From assembly GCF_051172195.1 (NCBI RefSeq), contig NZ_JBPJAQ010000001.1:2666001-2730000 (forward strand): 64,000 nucleotides of DNA. Direction: 5' to 3'. Position 1 is the stretch's first letter. Each line of letters begins with the position of its first letter. The DNA is from Paludibaculum fermentans_A (GTDB lineage: Bacteria; Acidobacteriota; Terriglobia; Bryobacterales; Bryobacteraceae). Below the pieces are notes generated by a model. The model searched no databases. It saw nothing but the letters and a program-made list of their open reading frames with translations, and was not told where the DNA came from. The translations under genes and the position numbers were made by a program. Below are positions 41,411-50,015 of this stretch, piece by piece.

Positions 41411-44400
41411 TCAGAATCTCAGCCGTAGCTCCAGTTCCGCCGAACGCGGACCACCCGCCTGGAACAACGGAGTCAATCCCGAATTCGGAGTGCCTCCGCC
41501 GAACATCAGGTTCTGCATCGATGTCGATCGGCCAAACAAGGGGCTGGCCAGATACCGTACCGGATCCGCGAACGCCGGCCGGTTGGCCACATTGAAGATC
41601 GACACCGCCAGGTCGAGAGACCACTGCCCGGAGAACCGGAACTCACGCCGCGCCGACGCATCCACCTGCAGCACGCCGCGCCCCGTGATTGCATTGCGCC
41701 CCAGCGAGCCTTGCTGCGACTGCGAGGGCATCGCGAACGCGCCGGGATTCAGTCTCCGGCCGCCCGCGGTCGATCCGTCCTCCAACCAGATCGGAGCCCC
41801 TGTCACCAGGTCCGGCCGCCCCAGATTGCCGGGCGATACGCCCACGCCCCCGTCCAGCGTCGCGATATCGATGGGGAATCCGGAATGCGCGCGCATCACC
41901 GTGTTCAGCCGCCACCCACCAAACGGCCGCCGTAGCGCTTCCGGCATCGCCCGCCTCGACACTTCATAGGTCAACCCGAACGAAAGCGCGTGCCGCACAT
42001 CGAAGCTCGATGATCCGCGCTCGTCCGCCCCCAGCGCATCGGGCCGCGCCAGCAGCACCGCTGAATCCTGCGAGCCATCGTCGATCGAATGCGACCAGGT
42101 GTATGCGGCCAGGCAGAACAGGCCCGGCGCGATCCGTCCGCTATACCGCGTCTGCAGCGAATGGTAGCTCGATCGCCCCTCCGTTTTGGCGAGGATGTAC
42201 CAGAACAGCCCTGTGTCCGGAGCGACCCCCGCCTCCCGGTGCAGCAGATTGCTGCCCGCTGATCCGACATAGGCAGCCGACACCGTGCCGCCGGCCACCT
42301 GCTTCTCCAGCGAGGCCTTCCACTGCGTGGTGCGCGGCAGCCTGAGCGGGCGCAGCGGCTCGACTTGCAGCGGCCCGTCCTCCAGCGTCACTCCACGCAC
42401 CTTCGCCAGGGAGGTGGTCTGCGTCCCTACGCTCCCAAACTGCCAGCTATTGAACGGCGCGCCGTTGAACGGATTGATCGCCGAGCCCAGCCCCGCATCG
42501 TAGTAGACGCCCGCGCCTGCCCGCACCACCACCTCACCCGGAGCCCGCCACGCCAGGCCCACGCGTGGTGCGAACTGTGTAAAACTGGGCCGCCAGATCC
42601 ATTGGTCCAGCCATCCGCTTCTGAAGTTGGTGAGCCCCCCGTTGGGGTCCCCGTTCCACAACCCCGAGATCACGCTGTTCGACGCCGAATTGAGCGGCGG
42701 AGTGCCCAGCCACCGGACCCCATACACCAGGCTCCACCGCTCGCCTAGCCGCGCCGTATCCTGCGCGAACAGCGCCAGTGTGTGCATCGCCCGGCTGCCG
42801 CGCGGCAGTTTGGTCACGGTGACGGCCAGCGGTTGCCCGTTCAACAGCGAGTCCACGCTCGCGCTCGACATCGCAATCGCATCGATCGCCCGGTCGCGTG
42901 AAGGCGACAGCCGGATGTAGTCGGCGCCCGCCGAGAACTGGTGCCCGCGCATCGTCCTGGAGACCGAATCCACCACCTGCCACTGTGTCTGCGAAGCCGT
43001 CGCGCCGCGTCCCGACACCAACTGCCCCACGCCCCCAATCGCAAACCCCAGCATCGAAGCTCCACTGTCAACAGGCAGGCCTAACTGCGATCGGATCTCC
43101 GCTGGCATCAGAACGCCCAGGTCCACTGGAGCGCCCAGCGATACATCCGCACCCCAGTTCGAGCTGAACATTGAGCGCGAGAAGTTGAACCGGGCGTCGT
43201 GGATCAGGCCGCTGGCTCCGGCCACAGTAGCGCCCAGCGTGATGCTGCGCCAGCCATACTGGCCTGAACTCGTGCTGAGTTGCCGGGCCTCCGAAGACGA
43301 GGGCGTATTGCTGAATCGTGCAAACAGCATCGCCGACGATCCCAGCGCGTGGTCCACCCGCAGGCTCTGCGCGGCCACTGTGGAACGCCGCTCCAACTCG
43401 AGCGTACTCATCGCCAGGCCTGCGCCAAACTCCGGCTTCATCGGCAACGGGAACGCCCACAGCGCCGCCTGCATCCGCTCCGGAGCCTTCGTGCGCGCCT
43501 CCCACGACGGCACCACCGTCGTTTGCAGCGCCGTGTCCGTCATCGACAGACGGCTCGCCGACGCGAAGAAGAAGGTGCGGTCCCTGCGGATCGGCCCGCC
43601 CACCGTTGCGCCGAAATCGTAGTACGACGGCCGAGGGAAGGGCACACCCAGTGAATTCGCAAACCAGTCGCGAGCGCTCCAGCCATTGTCGCGGATGTGT
43701 GAATACGCCTCGCCGTGAACTGCATTCGTGCCGGGTCTCGTCCGCACCACAACCTCGGCGCCCGGCCGCTCGCCCGAAGCCGCCAGGAAGTCCGGAGTCC
43801 GCAGTTCCACCGCCTCCAGTTCCTCGGCTTGGCCCAGGCTCTGAATGCTGCCGATCGACGTCATCGCCGGCAGCGAGCCACCCGGGGCGGCGCCCGGCAG
43901 GCTGCTGCCGCCAATGCCATTGTTCACGCTGACTCCATCCACGCGCACTACGTTCGTGTTCGGCCGCTGGCCGTTGGCGCTGAACTGCCCACCGTCGCTG
44001 CTCGCGGCGGCCGTCTGTACAATGCCCGGCAGCAGATCGAACGCGCTCCGCAGGTCGCGGCCGTTCACCGGTAGATCGGCGCCCGGGCCTCCGCGGTGCA
44101 TCAGCAGGCCCGCTCCAGGCGAGGCGCTCAACTCGCCCGCGTTGCTCTCCACGCGGATCTCCTCATGCTGGCCCACTACCTCCAGCACAAAGTCGATGCG
44201 CTCCACATGGCCCTCACGAATCGCCACATCCAGGCGCGCCACGGTATGGAACCCCGGCTTCGACGCTGTCACCTTGTAGCGGCCGTCCGCCAGGCCGGCG
44301 ACGTGAAAGGTGCCGTCCGGCGCAGTCTCCGCAAAGCGCATCGCCCCCGTCTCATCGCGCTGCACGCGGATCCGCGCCCGTTGCAGAATCGAACCCGAGG

Positions 44401-44491
44401 CATCCATCACTGAGCCCTGGATCTCGCCTGGCCACTGCGCCGCCAACGCCAGGGGCAGCATCGACACCACCAGCAGTCTAGCGCCGCGCAT
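41411..44491 (-). CDS. Oar-like TonB-dependent outer-membrane receptor
   Basis: A 1026-residue outer-membrane protein. Signal peptide 1-17 (LLVVSMLPLALAAQ). A CarboxypepD_reg-like domain follows (about 20-105: EIQGSVMDASGSILQRARI, TAPDGTFHVAGLADGRYKVT). A plug-like segment (about 135-250: LPVNGRDLRSAFDLLPGIV) leads to a long beta-barrel ending in Arg-Phe, the usual OM barrel C-terminus. No TonB box was clearly identified. ATG 44491 overlaps the anti-sigma gene by 14 bases; the longer upstream frame lies inside that gene. It likely imports or binds a ligand related to the downstream rhamnosidase's products; this is inference. Confidence 0.9.
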   Translation of the reverse strand: MRGARLLVVSMLPLALAAQWPGEIQGSVMDASGSILQRARIRVQRDETGAMRFAETAPDGTFHVAGLADGRYKVTASKPGFHTVARLDVAIREGHVERIDFVLEVVGQHEEIRVESNAGELSASPGAGLLMHRGGPGADLPVNGRDLRSAFDLLPGIVQTAAASSDGGQFSANGQRPNTNVVRVDGVSVNNGIGGSSLPGAAPGGSLPAMTSIGSIQSLGQAEELEAVELRTPDFLAASGERPGAEVVVRTRPGTNAVHGEAYSHIRDNGWSARDWFANSLGVPFPRPSYYDFGATVGGPIRRDRTFFFASASRLSMTDTALQTTVVPSWEARTKAPERMQAALWAFPLPMKPEFGAGLAMSTLELERRSTVAAQSLRVDHALGSSAMLFARFSNTPSSSEARQLSTSSGQYGWRSITLGATVAGASGLIHDARFNFSRSMFSSNWGADVSLGAPVDLGVLMPAEIRSQLGLPVDSGASMLGFAIGGVGQLVSGRGATASQTQWQVVDSVSRTMRGHQFSAGADYIRLSPSRDRAIDAIAMSSASVDSLLNGQPLAVTVTKLPRGSRAMHTLALFAQDTARLGERWSLVYGVRWLGTPPLNSASNSVISGLWNGDPNGGLTNFRSGWLDQWIWRPSFTQFAPRVGLAWRAPGEVVVRAGAGVYYDAGLGSAINPFNGAPFNSWQFGSVGTQTTSLAKVRGVTLEDGPLQVEPLRPLRLPRTTQWKASLEKQVAGGTVSAAYVGSAGSNLLHREAGVAPDTGLFWYILAKTEGRSSYHSLQTRYSGRIAPGLFCLAAYTWSHSIDDGSQDSAVLLARPDALGADERGSSSFDVRHALSFGLTYEVSRRAMPEALRRPFGGWRLNTVMRAHSGFPIDIATLDGGVGVSPGNLGRPDLVTGAPIWLEDGSTAGGRRLNPGAFAMPSQSQQGSLGRNAITGRGVLQVDASARREFRFSGQWSLDLAVSIFNVANRPAFADPVRYLASPLFGRSTSMQNLMFGGGTPNSGLTPLFQAGGPRSAELELRLRF

Positions 44492-46049
44492 TCGAGTCCA
44501 TGGCGATCGCCTTCCGCAAATCCTGCAAATCGGGTCGCAACGCGCGAATCGCCCGCTCGCCCTCCGCCTGGTTGTACGACCCCGCAAACAGCAGGCTCAA
44601 GTCACGGTTCAGCCGCCGTGCCGCCGCTGTCAGGCGGATCTGGCGGGTGTCATGCAGTTCAATGCCAGCCCCGACCAGCGGACCCAGCAGCCCCTCCATC
44701 CGCTCCACCGAGTCCCTCAGCGCCCCATAATGCTGCGCCCGCAGCGATTGCAGCAACCTCCGGTCCTCCGCGGAAAGACCCGCCTCCGCCGAGCCGGGAA
44801 TCCATTGCGCCAACACCTCCAGGGCATGCGCCCGCGCCAGGCTCACCCCGCTCGCCTCCAGCACCTCTTCCGTCACGGACTGCAGCTTCAGTGGTCCGCC
44901 CAGCCGCTCCTCCAGCAACGCCACAATCGTGCGCGGCCGCTGGTCCGACACCTGCGTCGACGGCTCGGGACTACTGCCCGTCATACGTGCGCCGCTCTGC
45001 CCCTGGATCCTCAGCTCCACGTTCGACAGGCCCGCCAGTTCGCTCTCCACACGCCGCTGCACTGCTTCACTCAGCCCCGTAGAACGGATCACCAGCCGCT
45101 TGCCCGCGGCATCCTTATCCAGCTCCAGGGGCTCCCCTACATCAGCTTCGGCCCGATTCAACGCCGCCAGGACGTGCAATGCATCCTCGGGGCGCAACTC
45201 CTCAGCTCCATCCTCCCGCGCCGCCGCAGCAGTGCCCTGCGGCGCAGCGGCATGACGCACCGGCGGTGTGGCCGGCTCCGTGGTCTCGCTGATCTGCACC
45301 TGCCCCAAACTGCCGAACTCAAAGCTGCCTTCGATCGGCCGCAGGTCGCCGCCCCGCAACGTGAGCGACGCCGTTCTCAGGGAACTCGCATCCGTCTCCG
45401 TGCGCACAATGTAGGTCCGATCCTGGGCCTCGGGCCCGCCCTTCACCAGCACAGCGTCATGCCGCCGGGCCAGTTGCCCGCGCCACGACAGATACGCCTT
45501 CGCGCTCAAAGGCTCGGTCCAGTCGTAGCGGGCGTTGACGAACATCGCGCGTACCCGCCCGTCTCCACCCTGCGCACCAGGCCCATCCGCAAGAACGGCC
45601 GGCCGGATCACGGCTCCGCCAAACGCGCTCACCCGCACATTGCGCCGGGCCGGTCGCCCGCTGTGCTCAGCTCGCGCCAGCACCTCGTCCACCGTCGGCT
45701 CCGTTCCGTTTGCCTGCCGGAACAGCACCACCCCCATCACGAGACTCGCCGCAAGCGCCAGCAGGCCCGCCGCGCCCCACTGTCTGGACCGCTGCCTTGC
45801 GTGTTCCTGGTCCACCTCGTCCAGCCTGGAAGCCAGCCCCGGCCAGTTCACCGCAGCCGGCCGCACCGCCTGCCGCTCCCATTCGGCGAACCCGTCGGAT
45901 GCCGTGCGCAGCCCCGCCAGCCGTACTCCGCAATCCGCGCACTCGTGCAGGTGCGCTTTGACGGCCCGCGCTGCCCGCTCATCCAGTTCTCCATCCAGGA
46001 ACGCCAGCAGTTGATCTTCGTCCACGTGCACCGACATCCGGTTACTCAT
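44478..46049 (-). CDS. large membrane anti-sigma factor with extended extracytoplasmic domain
   Basis: A 523-residue protein. The cytoplasmic zinc-binding anti-sigma motif is His33-x3-Cys37-x2-Cys40 (HLHECADC). A single transmembrane helix is at about 91-110. The remaining 410 residues are extracytoplasmic, much larger than usual for this class. They contain a beta-rich part (about 140-280) and an Ala/Leu/Glu-rich helical part (about 300-520) that I do not recognise. ATG 46049 has GGAGG 7 bases upstream and overlaps the sigma stop by 8 bases. The end overlaps the receptor gene. A sensor role for the large domain is inferred. Confidence 0.85.
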   Translation of the reverse strand: MSNRMSVHVDEDQLLAFLDGELDERAARAVKAHLHECADCGVRLAGLRTASDGFAEWERQAVRPAAVNWPGLASRLDEVDQEHARQRSRQWGAAGLLALAASLVMGVVLFRQANGTEPTVDEVLARAEHSGRPARRNVRVSAFGGAVIRPAVLADGPGAQGGDGRVRAMFVNARYDWTEPLSAKAYLSWRGQLARRHDAVLVKGGPEAQDRTYIVRTETDASSLRTASLTLRGGDLRPIEGSFEFGSLGQVQISETTEPATPPVRHAAAPQGTAAAAREDGAEELRPEDALHVLAALNRAEADVGEPLELDKDAAGKRLVIRSTGLSEAVQRRVESELAGLSNVELRIQGQSGARMTGSSPEPSTQVSDQRPRTIVALLEERLGGPLKLQSVTEEVLEASGVSLARAHALEVLAQWIPGSAEAGLSAEDRRLLQSLRAQHYGALRDSVERMEGLLGPLVGAGIELHDTRQIRLTAAARRLNRDLSLLFAGSYNQAEGERAIRALRPDLQDLRKAIAMDSNARR

Positions 46050-46623
46050 TGAGAGACCTCCGCAGCTTGCAAAGTCCGCGCCGCAGAAACTCGCTGACCG
46101 TGGAGCTGCTGATCCCGATGGCCTCCGCAATCTCGCGGTACCGCAGCCCCGCCGCTCGCAGGTGCAGGCACTCCTTCTGCTGTGGCGACAACAACCCCAC
46201 CGCCTCGTTCAATCGCGACATCCGCTGGCGTTCGATCAAAGCTGCCTCCGGGCTGCTGCCGGTCGCCTCAATGGTCCGGTCCAGGTCCGCGTCGATGGCC
46301 AGGAAGGCCGAATCACGCGACCGTGCCTTCAGAGCCAGGTTCCGCGCCACCCGGAACAGCCATGGCCGCACCGCCTGGATCTCCTGGCCCTTCGACAGTG
46401 CCCTGTACAGCGAGACAAACGCCTCCTGCGTCAGGTCCTCCGCCTGGCTCGCCGGCAGCCGGAAACACAGCAGATATAGATGGAGGTCGCCGCGTGTCTC
46501 CTCATAGATCCGCTCCACCTGGCTGTGCAGATTCACGCCGGCAACCACACGGCCGCTCTCTGCCTGTGGTTCAGCCGCGCTCCGTTCATCGGGCACCGTC
46601 TGCAATCGGAACTGCACGCCCAT
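46042..46623 (-). CDS. ECF-type RNA polymerase sigma factor (second)
   Basis: A 193-residue ECF sigma factor. Region 2 includes PASQAEDLTQEAFVSLYRAL and IQAVRPWLFRVARNLALKAR. Region 4 includes LLSPQQKECLHLRAAGLRYREIA (in parts: LLSPQQKECLHLRAAG, LRYREIAEAIGISSSTVSEF). The start is taken as ATG 46623; the ribosome site is weak and a start a few codons later is possible. It heads an overlapping run: sigma, anti-sigma, Oar receptor, then the rhamnosidase. It is divergent from a barrel gene across a 90-bp region with symmetric elements. Confidence 0.9.
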   Translation of the reverse strand: MGVQFRLQTVPDERSAAEPQAESGRVVAGVNLHSQVERIYEETRGDLHLYLLCFRLPASQAEDLTQEAFVSLYRALSKGQEIQAVRPWLFRVARNLALKARSRDSAFLAIDADLDRTIEATGSSPEAALIERQRMSRLNEAVGLLSPQQKECLHLRAAGLRYREIAEAIGISSSTVSEFLRRGLCKLRRSLNE

Positions 46624-46642
46624 ACGGTCCGGAAAATCAGAA

Positions 46643-46683
46643 TTTCCCTACAGCGCACAGGAATATATTCGCGGTGTAGGAAA
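46643..46683. promoter_or_regulatory. nested inverted repeat between divergent sigma and barrel genes
   Basis: TTTCCCTACA (46643-46652) and TGTAGGAAA (46675-46683) are inverted copies apart from one extra C. Between them lies the perfect palindrome GAATATATTC (46661-46670). The location, in the only intergenic space between divergent genes, suggests shared control. Confidence 0.5.
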
Positions 46684-46713
46684 AACACGGCCACCGCCGA
46701 CCAGATAAACGAC

Positions 46714-47325
46714 ATGCGATTCCTACTCGTGTTTCTTCTGCTGCCGGCCGCCTGGGGCCAGGTCGCCACCTTCGGTGTCAAAGGCGGCGTCCCGTTTGGA
46801 CAGCCCGCGGACGACTTCGACCATCTCAAGATCAACTCCGAACACTGGACGGTCGGGCCTACCGTGGAGTTTCATCTGCCGGCTCGATTCAGCCTGGAAC
46901 TCGGAGCACTTTACAGCGGTTACAACGTAAGATACGACACAAATATCTCGCTAGTGTCGCCGGTTCCTTTGCCCTATTTTCGACTGGTCGGCCACGGCGA
47001 CACCAAAGCCTGGGATTTCCCCGCCGCCATCAAATACCGCTTCCGCACCCAGGGCGTCACCCCCTTCGTGCTCGGCGGCGTCAACTACCGGCGCGAAAGC
47101 ACGGATGTCCGCGTCACCTGCACCGCGGAAGACGGCGGCCACTGCGGGTCCAGCATTGCCTACACCGATCGCTACAGCACCAGTCAGGATCGAGTCGGGC
47201 CCACCTTCGGGGGCGGACTCGAGTGGCGCTTTGGCCGCCTCCGGGCCGCGCCTGAGTTCCGCTACACCCGCCTCAACCGCACCGGCGCCAACCAGTTCAA
47301 CCTTTTGTTCGGGCTGTCGTTCTAG
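46714..47325 (+). CDS. small outer-membrane beta-barrel protein (paralogue A)
   Basis: A 203-residue OmpA/OMP_b-brl-like barrel. Signal peptide 1-15 (FLLVFLLLPAAWGQ). Alternating hydrophobic strands are visible: ATFGVKGGVPF, HWTVGPTVEFHLPARFSLELGALY, FPAAIKYRF, GPTFGGGLEWRFG. It ends in Leu-Ser-Phe after FRYTRLNRT. It closely resembles the protein at 53065-53628 (same GVKGGVP and RYTR motifs). It is divergent from the ECF sigma gene 90 bases away, so it may belong to that sigma's regulon. Function unknown; probably a structural or porin-like barrel. Confidence 0.82.
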   Translation: MRFLLVFLLLPAAWGQVATFGVKGGVPFGQPADDFDHLKINSEHWTVGPTVEFHLPARFSLELGALYSGYNVRYDTNISLVSPVPLPYFRLVGHGDTKAWDFPAAIKYRFRTQGVTPFVLGGVNYRRESTDVRVTCTAEDGGHCGSSIAYTDRYSTSQDRVGPTFGGGLEWRFGRLRAAPEFRYTRLNRTGANQFNLLFGLSF

Positions 47326-47368
47326 CCGCCCATTGCTTTTCAAATCAGACCAGTAAGGAGACTCATCC

Positions 47369-47872
47369 ATGAAAAAACACAGACGAATGCCCGTTGTCTT
47401 GGCCGCCTTGGCTGCCGCATTCATCCTTTGCCCCCAGGGCGCCTCCGCCGCCGAAAACACGGTGCTGGAGCGCTACACCTTTGCCATGGCCCAAGCCGGC
47501 GGCCAAACCGGAGCCAAGGACCAGTCCAGTGGTGGCGAAGTTCGCTTCCGCGACCGCTTCTTTGGCAACGGCACCGCCACCAGTCGCCTCACCCTGCTCG
47601 AAGAGAGCAGTTCCTCCGACCGCACAAACCGGCCCCTGCTCCTGACCCTCAACGTCGACCGTCAGGTGGAAGAGGGTGAGATTGTGTTCGCCCTCCTCGT
47701 CTTCCGGGTGGAAGTGGTAGGCCGCGACCTCGACGGCAACGTCGTCTTCCAGCGTGAATTCCCGGGCTTCCGCTTCGGCGACAGCGCCTCCGGACATTGG
47801 TACGAGCGCATGGGCGGCCTCCCCACCAACCTCGCGCAACTCACCGTCACTTACTTCGGTAACTACGAATAG
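47369..47872 (+). CDS. exported protein of unknown function
   Basis: A 167-residue protein. Signal peptide 1-28 (PVVLAALAAAFILCPQGASAAE). The mature part has beta-strand-like segments (NTVLERYTFAMAQ, RPLLLTLNVDRQVE, GEIVFALLVFRVEVVGRDLDG) and no cysteines. I do not recognise a family. It lies 43 bases after the barrel gene and 20 bases before the 120-bp inverted-repeat element. GGAG precedes its ATG. Confidence 0.7.
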   Translation: MKKHRRMPVVLAALAAAFILCPQGASAAENTVLERYTFAMAQAGGQTGAKDQSSGGEVRFRDRFFGNGTATSRLTLLEESSSSDRTNRPLLLTLNVDRQVEEGEIVFALLVFRVEVVGRDLDGNVVFQREFPGFRFGDSASGHWYERMGGLPTNLAQLTVTYFGNYE

Positions 47873-47892
47873 CGGCAACGTCCGCCACCGCT

Positions 47893-48012
47893 CTCGCTCC
47901 GTTTCTGTTGCACGTGTAAACAACCAACCCATCGCACGATGGCCTGTCGATTCCCTCCCGCAAGGATCGACGCACAGTTGAGTACGGAATAACGGAACAG
48001 AAACGGAGCGAG
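47893..48012. repeat. 120-bp element with perfect 17-bp inverted ends and internal hairpins
   Basis: CTCGCTCCGTTTCTGTT (47893-47909) and its exact complement (47996-48012) bound an 86-base interior. The interior can fold into two further hairpins: CCATC/GATGG around GCAC, and CTGTCGATTCC with GGATCGAC...ACAG. Together they make a three-way-junction-like RNA. The right arm contains GGAG a few bases before an ATG (48015). It could be a structured leader, a small RNA or a short mobile repeat; no target duplication is visible. Confidence 0.7.
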
Positions 48013-48095
48013 TCATGAATACCCCAACGAAGTCCGCCATAACTAACTCCAGGGGCAGCCGCCGTATCGAAGACTTCAATCAATTGGAGAACCAC

Positions 48096-48731
48096 ATGAA
48101 ACCTCAACGCAATTGGACCTCATCTGTCCGTCGGGCGGTCGGCTGCACGGCAATGCTACTGTCCGCGCTGACAGTCCTCCCCGCCGCGGAGGGGCTCAGT
48201 GCTTCCGACAGGCAGGCCGGCATCGCACAACTGGAAAGAACCCGCCAGGGCGTGATGGTCGCCACCAAAGGACTCTCCGAGGCCCAGTGGAAGTACAAGG
48301 CGGGCCCCGATCGCTGGTCCGTCGCTGAAACCCTCGAACACATCGCGCTCTCCGAGGAGTTCTTCCTCGATATGGTCTCGAAGAAGATCATGCAGGCGCC
48401 CGCCGGCAAACCCGATCGCGACTTCAAAGCCACTGACCAACTGGTGCTTCAGCAGATCGTCGATCGCTCCCACAAGGCCCAGGCGCCCGGCCCCCTCACC
48501 CCCACCGGACGCTGGTCGCCGCAGGAGACTCTCGAACAGTTTATGAAGACACGCGCTCGCACCCTGGCATTCCTGAAGTCGACAGAAGGACTGCGCGACC
48601 ACGTGGTCGATTCGCCCATAGGCCAGCCCCTGGACGCCTACCAGTGGTTGCTCTTCTCCTCGGCCCATAGCGAACGCCACACTGCGCAGATGTTGGAAGT
48701 AAAGGCTGATCCCGGTTTTCCGGCGAAGTAG
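48096..48731 (+). CDS. exported DinB-like protein
   Basis: A 211-residue protein with a signal peptide (about 8-31: SSVRRAVGCTAMLLSALTVL) followed by a DinB-superfamily four-helix domain. Signatures are DRWSVAETLEHIALSEEFF near residue 70 and the C-terminal LFSSAHSERHTAQM, where histidines would bind metal. DinB proteins are usually cytosolic, so export is unusual. ATG 48096 follows GGAGA. An in-frame ATG at 48015, right beside the inverted-repeat element, would add 27 residues and cannot be excluded. It is followed 46 bases later by a DUF1579 gene. Confidence 0.8.
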   Translation: MKPQRNWTSSVRRAVGCTAMLLSALTVLPAAEGLSASDRQAGIAQLERTRQGVMVATKGLSEAQWKYKAGPDRWSVAETLEHIALSEEFFLDMVSKKIMQAPAGKPDRDFKATDQLVLQQIVDRSHKAQAPGPLTPTGRWSPQETLEQFMKTRARTLAFLKSTEGLRDHVVDSPIGQPLDAYQWLLFSSAHSERHTAQMLEVKADPGFPAK

Positions 48732-48777
48732 CGGCATCGCGCCGGCGGCCCGGATTTGGAAGATTCCAGGAGGAACA

Positions 48778-49260
48778 ATGCAGAACCAAAAACAGAAAGA
48801 ACACGACTGGCTTCACAAGCTCATCGGCAGTTGGGAGTTCGATGCCGAGGCGTCGATGAAACCCGGCGAACCACCCGACCGCTCCAAAGGCACCGAAGTG
48901 ATCCGCTCCCTGGGCGGACTCTGGATCCTGGCCGAGGGTGAAGGAGATATGCCCGGCTGCGGCCCGGCCACCTCCCTGATGACGCTCGGCTTCGACCCGC
49001 GAACCAAACGCTTTACCGGCACCTGGATTGGGTCCATGATGGCCCACCTCTGGCTCTATGACGGCGAGTTGAACACCGCCGGCACTGTCCTGACTCTCGA
49101 TTCCCAGGGGCCGGCCATGAAAGACCAGACCCAGCTGGGCCGCTACCGCGACGTGATCGAAATCGTGAACGACGGCCACCGGACGCTCACTTCCCATTTC
49201 CAGGACGATGACGGTCACTGGCAGGCCTTCATGCTGGCCAACTACCGCCGGATCCGTTAG
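48778..49260 (+). CDS. DUF1579 family protein
   Basis: A 160-residue cytosolic protein matching the DUF1579 pattern: an N-terminal HDWLHKLIGSWEFDAEA, TEVIRSLGGLWILAEGEG, LGFDPRTKRFTGTWIGSM, and a C-terminal HWQAFMLANYRRIR. The fold is lipocalin-like in appearance; function is unknown. AGGAGGAACA gives a strong ribosome site. It is probably co-transcribed with the DinB-like gene and ends at a terminator. Confidence 0.85.
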   Translation: MQNQKQKEHDWLHKLIGSWEFDAEASMKPGEPPDRSKGTEVIRSLGGLWILAEGEGDMPGCGPATSLMTLGFDPRTKRFTGTWIGSMMAHLWLYDGELNTAGTVLTLDSQGPAMKDQTQLGRYRDVIEIVNDGHRTLTSHFQDDDGHWQAFMLANYRRIR

Positions 49261-49268
49261 TCGTTGCG

Positions 49269-49312
49269 CGGCGAGCCACCACCATTCCCTCTCGGCGGCT
49301 CGCCGTATTTTT
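49269..49312 (+). terminator. intrinsic terminator after the DUF1579 gene
   Basis: CGGCGAGCC (49269-49277) and GGCTCGCCG (49297-49305) are perfect inverted copies followed by TATTTTT, 8 bases after the gene's stop. Confidence 0.85.
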
Positions 49313-49490
49313 CCGCACTCATCGCCCTCCTCCCCCAGCCCGCCGAACGAGGCTTGCCCCGTTTTGACCCCCTCCGAAAAATCGTCCGGCCAGTTGGGGA
49401 TTTATTTCTGCACTGTTTTCATACACCTGCAAAATTGATCGCCAAAAACACGTACACGGCCCAGGACGATCGCGCACAGGAGGTATTTAT

Positions 49491-50003
49491 ATGGCTGCAT
49501 TGCCATTGCCGAAATACGGGTTGGACAAGTTGTACTTGTTCCCCTACTACCAGACGCGGGCTCAGTACACCGAGGCTACGGGTGCTGAGCCGCCGCCGTT
49601 CGACGAACAGCGGCCGCCGCAGTATTGGTGCGATCCCGAGGCGCTGAAATCGACCAAGCGCTCGGTTATCTATGAAAACGTTCTGGCCGTGAACGAGAAA
49701 GGTGTGCCGTTGCAGGATGAGGACGGCCGGCCCTACTTCGAACCGGTGGTTATGTTGAAGCAGGAAGCGGGGACGGTTAACCTTCCCAAGCAGATGGCTG
49801 CCAACGAACCAGGCACGGAACGGCCCGCGGCCCAGATCCCACTACGGGAACTGGATCCCGACGAGGAGTTGTTCTTTGATTTCGGGGGCATCGTGCTCGT
49901 CCGGAACAAGACACTCATCGACAGCAACGCCCCGGTGGGGTTCACACCCCAGGACCGCGAGTTGTTGAAGGCCGTTGCCCGTAAGCTCAACGTGCCCGCA
50001 TAG
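49491..50003 (+). CDS. cytosolic protein of unknown function
   Basis: A 170-residue protein without signal peptide or membrane segment. It is Pro-rich and acidic, with many tyrosines and aromatic residues near the N-terminus (YGLDKLYLFPYYQTRAQY). The middle reads like an extended, poorly conserved region, and the end (FTPQDRELLKAVARKLN) is helical. AGGAGG precedes the ATG by 6 bases, an excellent ribosome site, which supports it as a real gene. No family was recognised. It is convergent with the next gene. Confidence 0.7.
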   Translation: MAALPLPKYGLDKLYLFPYYQTRAQYTEATGAEPPPFDEQRPPQYWCDPEALKSTKRSVIYENVLAVNEKGVPLQDEDGRPYFEPVVMLKQEAGTVNLPKQMAANEPGTERPAAQIPLRELDPDEELFFDFGGIVLVRNKTLIDSNAPVGFTPQDRELLKAVARKLNVPA

Positions 50004-50015
50004 ACCGGCGCCGCC

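Noticed and set aside
44310..46052. 580-residue plus-strand open frame
   Set aside because: Antisense to the anti-sigma factor gene; Arg/Gln/His/Pro-rich shadow.
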